NCBI GenBank assembly: GCA_947169115.1
Contig: CAMVOK010000003.1
Coordinates: forward strand, 62,001 to 126,000
Source: an uncultured Prevotellaceae bacterium
GTDB lineage: Bacteria > Bacteroidota > Bacteroidia > Bacteroidales > Bacteroidaceae
Direction of reading: 5' to 3'
DNA length: 64,000 nucleotides
The notes below the pieces were generated by a model. That model was not told where the DNA came from, searched no databases, and saw only the letters and a program-made list of their open reading frames with translations. Shown here one piece after another: positions 26,582 to 35,951 of this stretch; position 1 is the first letter of the stretch, and each line of letters begins with the position of its first letter. The position numbers were made by a program, and so were the translations under genes.

Positions 26582-27664
26582 ATGGAAAAAATAAATGCAG
26601 TCATCACAGGTGTCGGCGGCTACGTGCCCGACTACATCCTCGACAACGAGGAAATGTCGCGCCTCGTCGATACCAGCGACGAATGGATAATGGAGCGCAT
26701 CGGAGTGAAGACGCGCCACATCCTGAAGCCCGAGCAAGGGCGCGGCGTGAGCTACCTGATGACACGCGCCGTACGTCAGCTGATGGAGAAGACCGGAGCC
26801 GACCCCGACAGCGTCGAGGCCCTCATCTGTGCCACCACCACGGCCGACTACCACTTCCCCTCCACCGCCTCTGTGGTCATTGGCAACATCGGTCTGCGCA
26901 ACGCCTTCGGCTTCGACATGGAGTCGGCCTGCGCCGGATTCCTCTACGCCATGGAAGTGGGAGCCAACTACATCCGCTCGGGACGCTACAAGCGCATCAT
27001 CGTGTGCGGCGGCGAACACATGTCCTCGATGGTCAACTACCAGGACCGCAACACCTGTCCCATCTTCGGCGACGGAGCAGCCTGCGTCATGATGGAAGCC
27101 ACCACCGAGGAAGTCGGACTCATCGACGGCTACTACCGTGTGGAGCACGACTACGACCACCTCCACATGGCAGCCGGCGGCTCGGCCAAGCCCCCCACCC
27201 ACGAAACCGTCGATGCCCGCGAACACTTTGTCTATCAGGAAGGCCGTGCCGTCTTCAAGCACGCCGTCACCAAGATGTCCGATGCCGTGGAGACCATCGC
27301 CAAGCGCAATGGGCTGACAAACGAAAACATCACGTGGCTCGTCCCCCATCAGGCCAACATCCGCATCGAACTGGCCGTGGCACGCCGCCTGGGGCTCAGC
27401 GAAAGCCAAGTCATGGTAAACATCGACCACATGGCCAACACCTCCGGCGGCACCCTTCCCCTCTGCCTCTGGGAGTACGAACCCCAGCTTCGCAAGGGCG
27501 ACCGTCTCATCTTCACCGCCTTCGGAGCCGGCTTCTCCTGGGGAGCCTCCTACATGATCTGGGGCTACGACGGAGCCAAGGAAGCCGCCAAGTCGCCCGC
27601 CCAGTTCTACAAGGAAGGCGAAATCTCGAGGGAGGAATGGCACGAACTTAGAGAGAAAAGATAA
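26582..27664 (+). CDS. fabH: 3-oxoacyl-ACP synthase III
   Basis: A 360-residue thiolase-fold enzyme that condenses acetyl-CoA with malonyl-ACP to start fatty-acid synthesis. The catalytic triad is Cys117 in ESACAGFLYA, His256 in VPHQANIRI and Asn286 in HMANTSGGT. The family N-terminal motif DTSDEWIMERIGVKTRH is intact. It is slightly longer than the usual 320-335 residues because of a charged C-terminal tail (KEAAKSPAQFYKEGEISREE), seen in other Bacteroidales FabH proteins. It sits between rpmF and era. Confidence 0.95.
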   Translation: MEKINAVITGVGGYVPDYILDNEEMSRLVDTSDEWIMERIGVKTRHILKPEQGRGVSYLMTRAVRQLMEKTGADPDSVEALICATTTADYHFPSTASVVIGNIGLRNAFGFDMESACAGFLYAMEVGANYIRSGRYKRIIVCGGEHMSSMVNYQDRNTCPIFGDGAACVMMEATTEEVGLIDGYYRVEHDYDHLHMAAGGSAKPPTHETVDAREHFVYQEGRAVFKHAVTKMSDAVETIAKRNGLTNENITWLVPHQANIRIELAVARRLGLSESQVMVNIDHMANTSGGTLPLCLWEYEPQLRKGDRLIFTAFGAGFSWGASYMIWGYDGAKEAAKSPAQFYKEGEISREEWHELREKR

Positions 27665-27665
27665 G

Positions 27666-27822
27666 AAAATAAAAGAGAAAAATGAGATAAAAATGTTTAA
27701 GAGAAATATAATCCTAAGCACAAACATGGCAGTGCCCATTTGTTATCTTTTATCTCACTTTTCTCTTTCTCACTTTTAATTTTTCTCTTTTAATTTTTAA
27801 TTTTTCTCTTTTAATTTTTAAT
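27666..27822 (+). repeat. Repetitive, hairpin-forming gap between fabH and era
   Basis: Left part gagaaaaatgagataaaa is inverted relative to ttatcttttatctcactttt, forming a possible terminator. The remainder is three TTTCTCTTTTAATTTTTAAT-type repeats ending at the era start. Confidence 0.5.
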
Positions 27823-27833
27823 TCCCCAAGGCC

Positions 27834-28718
27834 TTGTTCAAGTCTGGTTTCGTAAACATCGTCGGCAACCCCAATGTGGGGAAGAGCACACTCATGAATC
27901 TCCTCGTGGGTGAGCGCATCAGCATTGCCACCTTCAAGGCGCAGACCACGCGCCACCGCATCATGGGCATCCTCAACACCCCCGACATGCAGATATGCTT
28001 CTCCGACACCCCCGGGGTGCTCAAGCCCAACTACAAACTGCAGGAGCAGATGCTCCAGTTCTCCGAGAGCGCACTGGTGGATGCCGACGTCCTGCTCTAC
28101 GTCACCGACATGGTGGAAACCCCCGACAAGAACTCCGATTTCCTCGAGAAGGTAGCCCGTCTCAGGGTGCCCATCCTCGTGCTCATCAACAAGATAGACC
28201 TCTCGAACCAGCAAGCGTTGGAACAGACGGTCGCCCTCTGGCACGAGGCACTGCCCCAGGCCGAGATATTCCCCATCTCAGCCCTCCACCGCTTCAACGT
28301 CGATAACGTACTCCAGCGCATCCGGGAACTCCTGCCCGACCATCCCGCCTACTTCGACAAGGACCAGTGGACCGACAAGCCCGCCCGTTTCTTCGTCACC
28401 GAAATCATGCGCGAGAAGATACTCCTCTACTACGACAAGGAGATACCCTACTCCTGCGAGGTCGTCGTGGAGCAGTTCCGGGAGACCGACCGCAACATCC
28501 GCATCTCCACGGTCATCTACGTCGAGCGCGACAGTCAGAAGGGCATCATCATCGGTCACCAGGGCGTAGCCCTCAAGCGCGTCTCCACCGAAGCCCGCAA
28601 GGCACTCGAGAAGTTCTTCGGCAAGAGCATCTACCTCGACGTCTTTGTCAAGGTCGATAAAGACTGGCGCAACAGCGACCGCTCCCTCCGCCTCTACGGA
28701 TACGACCAGAGAGAGTAA
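27834..28718 (+). CDS. era: GTPase Era
   Basis: A 294-residue ribosome-assembly GTPase that binds 16S rRNA. The G1 motif is GNPNVGKST (11-19), G3 DTPG, G4 NKID and G5 SAL. The C-terminal KH domain carries the family signature near GIIIGHQGVALKRVSTEARKALEKF. The start must be TTG: the reading frame hits a TAA five codons upstream and no ATG precedes the conserved SGFVNIVG. fabH precedes it by about 170 nt of repetitive, hairpin-rich sequence. In related genomes der follows era; here the defence island intervenes. Confidence 0.95.
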   Translation: MFKSGFVNIVGNPNVGKSTLMNLLVGERISIATFKAQTTRHRIMGILNTPDMQICFSDTPGVLKPNYKLQEQMLQFSESALVDADVLLYVTDMVETPDKNSDFLEKVARLRVPILVLINKIDLSNQQALEQTVALWHEALPQAEIFPISALHRFNVDNVLQRIRELLPDHPAYFDKDQWTDKPARFFVTEIMREKILLYYDKEIPYSCEVVVEQFRETDRNIRISTVIYVERDSQKGIIIGHQGVALKRVSTEARKALEKFFGKSIYLDVFVKVDKDWRNSDRSLRLYGYDQRE

Positions 28719-28800
28719 CAGATGGATTCAACTTTTGCCAGGGTTAAGAACTAAGGTACCAAGCAGGCATTCAACCTATGGCAGGGTTAAGGTAAAATCC

Positions 28801-28850
28801 ATTCCGCTCGGCTCTGCCGCTTGGCTTGTCCAAGAACTTTTTTTAGGGTA
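28801..28850 (+). terminator. Possible terminator region downstream of era
   Basis: A CCGCTCGGCT-containing motif similar to that at 26471, then the small hairpin cttggcttgtccaag and a run of seven T. Confidence 0.45.
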
Positions 28851-28871
28851 GTACACTCCCTTTATCATTAA

Positions 28872-28983
28872 TTTGTGTCATTAGTGTCACAAGTCGAGGC
28901 ATTATATATACCTGTGGGTTGTGACATAGGTGTCACAACTCGTTACAATATGGCGTTGGGCTTTGTGACATTGATGTCACACT
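28872..28983. repeat. Three iterated palindromes TGTGACA-N4-TGTCACA
   Basis: Centres at about 28882, 28928 and 28972, 44-46 bp apart. The middle copy has perfect 9-bp arms (gttgtgaca / tgtcacaac), the third 7-bp arms, the first one mismatch. The intervening sequences are also loosely alike, so this is a degenerate tandem repeat of about 45 bp. It lies between the convergent ends of era and the DUF6078 gene; the last copy overlaps that gene's stop codon. Confidence 0.75.
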
Positions 28984-29450
28984 TTGTTGTCCAAGGGAAA
29001 GACATAATCTGTCTGGCCGGGAAAAAAGACACGCCGTTCTGTGCGGTCGAAATGTGGTGCGCTTGTATAACCATGACTGCGCATTACCTGTGCTATGGCC
29101 TCCTGCATGTCGGGACCAATGGGCCATCGTCCTTCGCGAAAACGGTAGTAACGACGGCGGTTTCCGAACAGTTCTATGAGTGACTTTCGCACACTACGTA
29201 CGTCTTCGCGGCGCACGCAGGTCAACAGCGTCGTCATACCCCATGCCACCGCCACGGAATCCATGGCAGCGAACATCGGGCAATGCCCGTCCTTGCTACA
29301 TGCTGAGGGCAGAACGCATGTGTGGAACTTCACCCTTGATGGTATCCTTACGTGGCTCACATGCCGCAGACAACACTCTTTCTGTGGGCAGTTCTCTGTT
29401 ATGCAGAGAGCCCATTTCGTGGGTAATTCAGCATAAGAAATTGGTTTCAT
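28977..29450 (-). CDS. DUF6078 family protein
   Basis: A 157-residue cytoplasmic protein. The N-terminal half is Cys- and His-rich (CITENCPQKECCLRH and HTCVLPSACSKDGHCPMF), suggesting a metal site. The C-terminal half is basic (LFGNRRRYYRFREGRWPI ... DVRSVRKSLIELFG) and could bind nucleic acid. I recognise it as the DUF6078 type found in Bacteroidales; its function is unknown. It has its own promoter (TACTTTTG at 29483-29490) and is transcribed in the same direction as the cas operon, downstream of the distal end of the CRISPR array. Confidence 0.7.
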   Translation of the reverse strand: MKPISYAELPTKWALCITENCPQKECCLRHVSHVRIPSRVKFHTCVLPSACSKDGHCPMFAAMDSVAVAWGMTTLLTCVRREDVRSVRKSLIELFGNRRRYYRFREGRWPIGPDMQEAIAQVMRSHGYTSAPHFDRTERRVFFPGQTDYVFPLDNKV

Positions 29451-29482
29451 TTTCTTTGATTTTAATGGTTGTTTAATAATGA

Positions 29483-29490
29483 CAAAAGTA
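29483..29490 (-). promoter_or_regulatory. -7 box of the DUF6078 gene
   Basis: TACTTTTG on the minus strand, 33 nt before the ATG. Confidence 0.55.
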
Positions 29491-29699
29491 CAAAAGATTT
29501 AGATAAAATGCAACTATCTCAACCTCTTTTTACTAAAACCAGCCTAATCTTAGGTAGAAGTTTAATACTAATTCGTAACTAATTATATAATTGTAAACCA
29601 ATACGATAAGGTGTAGAAGTAGTGAATGTTGGGAATTTTTCATAAAAATAAAATTTATGGTAAATGCGAGAGAGAATTGTGGCGCTCATAAACATCCCA

Positions 29700-31524
<1,825 letters not shown>

Positions 31525-31690
31525 TGCCAAGTTGTAATATATTGAGAGTAAATGGAATTTATCTGTATTTCTGCGATTCCGTTAGAAAGAGGCTTTTAAA
31601 ATACAAATAATAAGTTATTCGTCAATATAATCACTTGATATATAGAAAACGCGAAAGTAAGTCATTTATTGCATTGCTTATACTTCGCGT
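31525..31690 (-). promoter_or_regulatory. CRISPR leader
   Basis: AT-rich 166-nt region between cas2 and the leader-proximal repeat. A hairpin (31647-31661 with 31677-31692, arms aaacgcgaa... / ...ttcgcgttt) directly follows, and partly overlaps, the cas2 stop. It could terminate the cas transcript before the array promoter. Confidence 0.75.
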
Positions 31691-31981
31691 TTATATTATC
31701 AATGCTTCTGTTGGGTCATACGATGTTTCTCTGCCTATTTTCTCAATCTTCCGTTGCCAGCTACTACCAAGGAAATAAAAACGAATACTATCTGTTGTGT
31801 CATTGATAATGGATGTCAAGTTGGCCTTTAGTCCAACGAGTTGAGCTTCTGTAAGCAAACATTCAAAAACGGAGTTCTGGACACGCTGCCCATAGTTGAG
31901 ACATTCTTTGGCGACTTTGCGTAGTCGCTTCTCTCCTGCTTTTGTGGTAGTATCTACATCGTAGGTAATAAGTATTAACAT
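31691..31981 (-). CDS. cas2: CRISPR-associated endonuclease Cas2
   Basis: A 96-residue ferredoxin-fold protein of normal length. It bridges two Cas1 dimers in the spacer-integration complex. The conserved Asp lies in LILITYDVDT near the N-terminus, and the family motif QNSVFECLL follows. The gene starts 6 nt after cas1 and is the last in the operon, next to the leader. Confidence 0.97.
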   Translation of the reverse strand: MLILITYDVDTTTKAGEKRLRKVAKECLNYGQRVQNSVFECLLTEAQLVGLKANLTSIINDTTDSIRFYFLGSSWQRKIEKIGRETSYDPTEALII

Positions 31982-31987
31982 ATAGCT

Positions 31988-33010
31988 TTATCTCATCAGA
32001 AATACAGGATAGTCGTCTAAATCATCGCGAAGGAAACGAGCAAGGAGCATGGCTTGAGCGTAGGGTAGTAACCCAATTGGTATTTTCTCTTTTAGATAAG
32101 GGTGTTCTATCATCTCCTTCTTGCGTTTCTGCCAGGTTGTTAACAATGTTTTTCGACATTCATCAGTCATTACAAAACTCTCATCACTTTGACGTATAAA
32201 GTCCCTCTTTGTCAATTGTTTGCGATTAATCATTGAGAGAACAAGGCGGTCACCCATATAAGCCCGTAGTTCCTCCATCATATCCAATGCCAACGATGTG
32301 CGTCCAGGTCTCAATGTGTGCATAAATCCCACGTATGGATCTAATCCTACAGACTCCAACGCCGCAGCCATATCATTGGCGATGAGGGTATAGACAAATG
32401 ATAACATGGCATTAATTTCATCCTTGGGCGGACGGCGATTGCGACCATTAAATTGGAAATCCTCTTTCTGATGAAGAATTAGATGGTTAAACACATCAAA
32501 GTAGGTATTTGCAGCACGTCCTTCCTCGCCTCGCAGCATGCTCATGTTCTCAGCCTGCAGGATACATTTCTTGCGCCATTCCAATTGCTTGATGACATAT
32601 TCCACTTCCTCATTAGCCCCATTGTCGCGGATGTAGCGTTGGAGGATATTGCGTGTGTTGAACACCTTTCCTGTAATGAAGAGTTTGGCCAAATGAAGTG
32701 CTACGTTCTCATCCTCTGTTAACGAATATTGTTTTTTACGTAGCAATACGTTCCCCCGAGTGGCACCTTGAACCCGGCAGATAAAACGTCCCTGTGGCGA
32801 CATGAAAGAAAGAGACACATTGTTGTCCATACAGAGTTTCATCAGTCCAGGGCTGGCCCCCATGTAGCCAAACGTCACAATGCTCTCCACATTCATAATA
32901 GGTATGCGGAATAGTTCTTCCTTGTCCACGGAGACAACCACATTCAGTCCGTCTTTGGAGAGATAGGCTTCTGGCGTTGTGACATATAAAGTATTAAGTA
33001 GTTTCCTCAT
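31988..33010 (-). CDS. cas1: CRISPR-associated integrase Cas1 (subtype I-C)
   Basis: A 340-residue protein, typical for I-C Cas1. It joins new spacers to the leader-end repeat. Visible active-site context: Glu in RGEEGRAANTYF, His in GFMHTLRPGRTSLALDMMEELR, and the downstream Asp/Glu of the same helix. The N-terminal beta domain begins MRKLLNTLYVTTPEAYLSK, characteristic of the I-C lineage. It overlaps the end of cas4 by 17 nt, implying translational coupling. Confidence 0.97.
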   Translation of the reverse strand: MRKLLNTLYVTTPEAYLSKDGLNVVVSVDKEELFRIPIMNVESIVTFGYMGASPGLMKLCMDNNVSLSFMSPQGRFICRVQGATRGNVLLRKKQYSLTEDENVALHLAKLFITGKVFNTRNILQRYIRDNGANEEVEYVIKQLEWRKKCILQAENMSMLRGEEGRAANTYFDVFNHLILHQKEDFQFNGRNRRPPKDEINAMLSFVYTLIANDMAAALESVGLDPYVGFMHTLRPGRTSLALDMMEELRAYMGDRLVLSMINRKQLTKRDFIRQSDESFVMTDECRKTLLTTWQKRKKEMIEHPYLKEKIPIGLLPYAQAMLLARFLRDDLDDYPVFLMR

Positions 33011-33668
33011 CCAATGTCTTCTTTAGGTAATATGCGACTGATGTCTTCTTTGTCAGTTCAGGGGCACAGATGTTTATGAGCGAACAACTTCGGCAGCCTC
33101 TTTTTTCCTCAGCCTTGGGTGTAAATCCACTCTCAAACGTCTTGTGCATGGCTTCGCTCAACTCGTATGTAAGCTGGCGGAGATGTTCGTCTATCGTCAC
33201 CGCCTCCCTATGACGTGTCTCGTGGTAAAATAGTGCTGCTTCGGGAATGTGGATGCCATACATCTCTTCCAAGCAGATGACTTGTGCAGCCAATTGTACT
33301 TCGTCCCGTTCATCAGGTTTATGATGGCCGCGTTTATATTCAATAGGGTAGGGCTTCCAAAATCCAGGATAGCGAGGATGTGTGATAGCATCTACAGGAC
33401 TTTCTGACGGCAACAACTCTATGGCATCGGTAATCCCGTATAGACCCAATGAATGCGAGGCAATATGTACCGAGCGTAGGGTAATGATGTCACCGTTTTT
33501 TTGTCTGTAGGCGGGATTATCTACATTCTGATGCAGCAGTTGTCCCTCAGCTGTCAAGCGGTTCTCTTCCCATTGTTGTTCGATGTGTATCAACGCCCAT
33601 TGTCTGGGACAGAACATATAGTGCTGAATCCCCGACAACATAAGCATTTGGTCGTCATCGTAGTGCAT
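32994..33668 (-). CDS. cas4: CRISPR-associated nuclease Cas4
   Basis: A 224-residue RecB-like iron-sulfur nuclease that trims prespacers and helps select the PAM. One cluster cysteine is in FCPRQWAL near the N-terminus and three are in CRSCSLINICAP near the C-terminus. The nuclease core shows PIEYKRGHHKPDERDEVQLAAQ (the Glu-x-Lys and Q motif). It starts only 3 nt after the rhuM stop and overlaps cas1. Confidence 0.96.
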   Translation of the reverse strand: MHYDDDQMLMLSGIQHYMFCPRQWALIHIEQQWEENRLTAEGQLLHQNVDNPAYRQKNGDIITLRSVHIASHSLGLYGITDAIELLPSESPVDAITHPRYPGFWKPYPIEYKRGHHKPDERDEVQLAAQVICLEEMYGIHIPEAALFYHETRHREAVTIDEHLRQLTYELSEAMHKTFESGFTPKAEEKRGCRSCSLINICAPELTKKTSVAYYLKKTLDEETT

Positions 33669-33671
33669 AGC

Positions 33672-34709
33672 CTATTCTGTTTTGTCAGCATTATTCTCTC
33701 CTTCAAACGGCAAAGCGTCCAAGTATCTGTCGAAGTCGCTCTGAAACAGGCGGTCCTGCACGATGCGATATTTCTCAAACTCCGTCTCGGCATGTAGCAC
33801 AGCCTCCTCATGACTTACGCTACCAGCATTGTCAAGCAAAGGACGTTCGTCGCTGCTCAGATAAGCATCGATGCGTTTGGCCCAGTCCTCCATTGTCATC
33901 GGGATGTGCCGTTTGGCACGACTCTCGGCAAATTCCAGTACAGCCGTCACGATACGTCCCATATCCTCCAGCTCCATCTGCTTCAGGTAGTTCTTGGCAA
34001 TCGTGACGTCGGTTTTCACAATTTTCCCGTCAGGCGAATTCTCCCATGTGGTAAGTCCCATGTGTTCCTTGTCGGCATTTGCCCTTTCCATAATCAGTTC
34101 TGCAGCCGTACGGCCGTGTACGGCATAGTGCATCTTGTTCTGCATCATTTTGAAAAACAGCCTTGTGGTCGGAGCATCACGGTTGTAGTCCACGGATGTG
34201 GCATAAATATCCGTCAGTTTCTGATAGAATCGTCGTTCGCTAAGGCGAATCTCTCGTATCTCGGCCAGCAGATGCTCAAAGTAGTCCTCACCTAAAAATG
34301 TTCCATTCTCCATGCGTTTTCTGTCAAGCACGTAGCCACGAATGGCAAACTGACGCAGCACGCTTGTTGCCCACTGGCGGAATTGGGTGGCACGGATGCT
34401 GTTTGCACGGTAGCCTACTGCAATAATAGCATCAAGACTATAATATTGAGTACTGTAATCCTTGCCATCGGATGCAGTTCGTCGGAATTTCCGACAAACT
34501 GCATCCTTAATGAGTTCTTTGGTATTGAACGCATTTTGCAGATGCTCTGCTATAGTTGAGCGTCCTTTGTCAAACAGTGCAGCAATGGCATCTTGTGTAC
34601 ACCAAATAGTTTCATCGGCATACAACACCTCTATACCTTGTTCTTTATTTTCTATCTGGAAAATCAGGAACTCCGCTGTGCTGTTTCTTATCTCATGTTT
34701 CTTGGCCAT
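33672..34709 (-). CDS. RhuM-family protein embedded in the cas operon
   Basis: A 345-residue protein of the virulence RhuM family (named after a Salmonella SPI-3 gene). Conserved family segments are visible: YADETIWCTQDAIAALFDKG (about 30-49, an HTH-like element), then RRTASDGKDYSTQYYSLDAI and IAVGYRANSIRATQFRQWAT (about 76-120), and YVLDRKRMENG. No signal peptide or membrane helix is present. RhuM biochemistry is unsettled; homologues occur in mobile and defence loci and sometimes fused to Fic/Doc domains, suggesting toxin-like or DNA-binding roles. The gene lies 6 nt after cas7 and 3 nt before cas4 on the same strand, so it is translated as part of the operon. An 18-bp-arm palindrome (34470-34506) lies in its coding sequence. 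RhuM is not a standard type I-C component. Confidence 0.9.
   Translation of the reverse strand: MAKKHEIRNSTAEFLIFQIENKEQGIEVLYADETIWCTQDAIAALFDKGRSTIAEHLQNAFNTKELIKDAVCRKFRRTASDGKDYSTQYYSLDAIIAVGYRANSIRATQFRQWATSVLRQFAIRGYVLDRKRMENGTFLGEDYFEHLLAEIREIRLSERRFYQKLTDIYATSVDYNRDAPTTRLFFKMMQNKMHYAVHGRTAAELIMERANADKEHMGLTTWENSPDGKIVKTDVTIAKNYLKQMELEDMGRIVTAVLEFAESRAKRHIPMTMEDWAKRIDAYLSSDERPLLDNAGSVSHEEAVLHAETEFEKYRIVQDRLFQSDFDRYLDALPFEGENNADKTE
34470..34506 (-). repeat. Near-perfect 18-bp-arm palindrome inside the RhuM gene
   Basis: 34470-34487 pairs with 34489-34506 at 17 of 18 positions around a single base. A related 33-bp sequence lies at 41923-41958. In mRNA it would form a stable hairpin between the cas7 and cas4 coding regions. 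Confidence 0.8.
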
Positions 34710-34715
34710 AAGCGA

Positions 34716-35567
34716 CTATATAAATTCTTCAACGGTCACTCCCGCAGGAAGATTTTCCTTGTCGATAGTAATTTCGTAATCTCCGAACTGGCGAGGTGCG
34801 CCTTCACATTTCTTTTCTATCTTCACACGGTCGAAGAGCTTATTGGCGGGAGCATTTCCCAATACGGAATCATGCTTGAAGACGATGAGCTTTTGGGCAC
34901 TCATAAGTCCGCGGGAGGCAGAGCGGTCAATGTCGAACATGTTCTTCAGTGCATCCCAGAAAAGCGCAAGGTCTTCTTCTGAGAATCCCGTCTGGTTCGC
35001 AAGATTGGCTGAGACGAAACCATGACAAACATAAAGGCCATAGGGAACGGTGGCTTTACGCCCCATCGTGCGATTGTCGCCTCCTTGCTTCTTCGATTCT
35101 TCATCAGTAGTCACAGCCATACGCGTAATGGAGTGTTCCATTGCAGCGACTGGGTCAACGGAACGCGCAAAGGTCAGTTGAATGGGGCCTCTTACTTGAC
35201 CTGCATTCTTGCCAGTTGTCATGAGGGCACCAAATGTGCGAATGTCGTAATACTTCTTGCACATGATGTCTCTTGCGGCAGTAGTTTTGTCAGCAGCATT
35301 CTTCACGCTATCTTCTTCGTGAGCGGCATCGATGGATTTGTTCAGCACAGCTCTCTCCTTGATGAAGATATCATAACCTTCAGTGCATTCCTTTGCTACT
35401 TGCACATAGTTGCGAACCTTGCGCTTGAGGCAAACATCGGTCACAAGTCCCATTCCAGTCTCTGCATCCACACGAGGCAGATTGCCTGCATCGGGGTCGC
35501 CATTGGGGTTCCCATCTTGTACATCAAAGATGTAAACGAAATCGATTCTGTTTTTTAGTTCTGACAT
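34716..35567 (-). CDS. cas7: Cascade backbone protein Cas7 (Csd2, type I-C)
   Basis: A 283-residue RAMP-fold protein, several copies of which line the crRNA in the I-C effector complex. The N-terminal motif [23 protein letters not shown] is the Csd2/Cas7c signature, followed by [20 protein letters not shown] and the HSITRMAV segment. The length matches the family. It starts 21 nt after the cas8c stop and ends 6 nt before the RhuM gene. Confidence 0.97.
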   Translation of the reverse strand: MSELKNRIDFVYIFDVQDGNPNGDPDAGNLPRVDAETGMGLVTDVCLKRKVRNYVQVAKECTEGYDIFIKERAVLNKSIDAAHEEDSVKNAADKTTAARDIMCKKYYDIRTFGALMTTGKNAGQVRGPIQLTFARSVDPVAAMEHSITRMAVTTDEESKKQGGDNRTMGRKATVPYGLYVCHGFVSANLANQTGFSEEDLALFWDALKNMFDIDRSASRGLMSAQKLIVFKHDSVLGNAPANKLFDRVKIEKKCEGAPRQFGDYEITIDKENLPAGVTVEEFI

Positions 35568-35588
35568 AGTTGTAATCTTTTATAGTTA

Positions 35589-35951
35589 TTATTCATTATT
35601 GTCTTCGTTCTTTGTATAGAAATCTTGGCGTTGGTGGTAGTAGCCAATGAAGAAACGGCCTTGGTCTTGAAGGTCGAGTTGTGACTTGAAGCCTTCGGCA
35701 TCAATCTTGCTGATAATCTCCTGCTTCAACTTCTCGAAATAAATCTTTCTGCCTTCACTTTTCAGATTGTCAAAATGATGGCTGGAAAGATTGAGAATGG
35801 TGGAGAAAACGGCAGCAGGAGTGGAACTTGCCGAATTCATGTAGCGCTCACGAATGGAGTGCATGTTGTTTGCTTCCTCTTGAATCTTGTCAAGCACGGC
35901 AAACAGACGGCCACAAAGGTAGCCCTGATTGGTGTTTTCTTTGTCTAACAT
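35589..35951 (-). CDS. cas11c: Predicted Cas11c small subunit from an internal start within cas8c
   Basis: In type I-C systems the small subunit Cas11c is translated from an internal start in cas8c. Here codon 452 is ATG (MLDKENTNQGYLCGRLFAVL), exactly where the helical C-terminal domain begins, giving 120 residues, the expected size. The preceding nucleotides on the minus strand are very A-rich (AATCAAAAAATAAAAATT), which is what a strong Bacteroidetes initiation region looks like and is unusual inside a coding sequence. The assignment is by family knowledge and position, not homology search. Confidence 0.75.
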   Translation of the reverse strand: MLDKENTNQGYLCGRLFAVLDKIQEEANNMHSIRERYMNSASSTPAAVFSTILNLSSHHFDNLKSEGRKIYFEKLKQEIISKIDAEGFKSQLDLQDQGRFFIGYYHQRQDFYTKNEDNNE

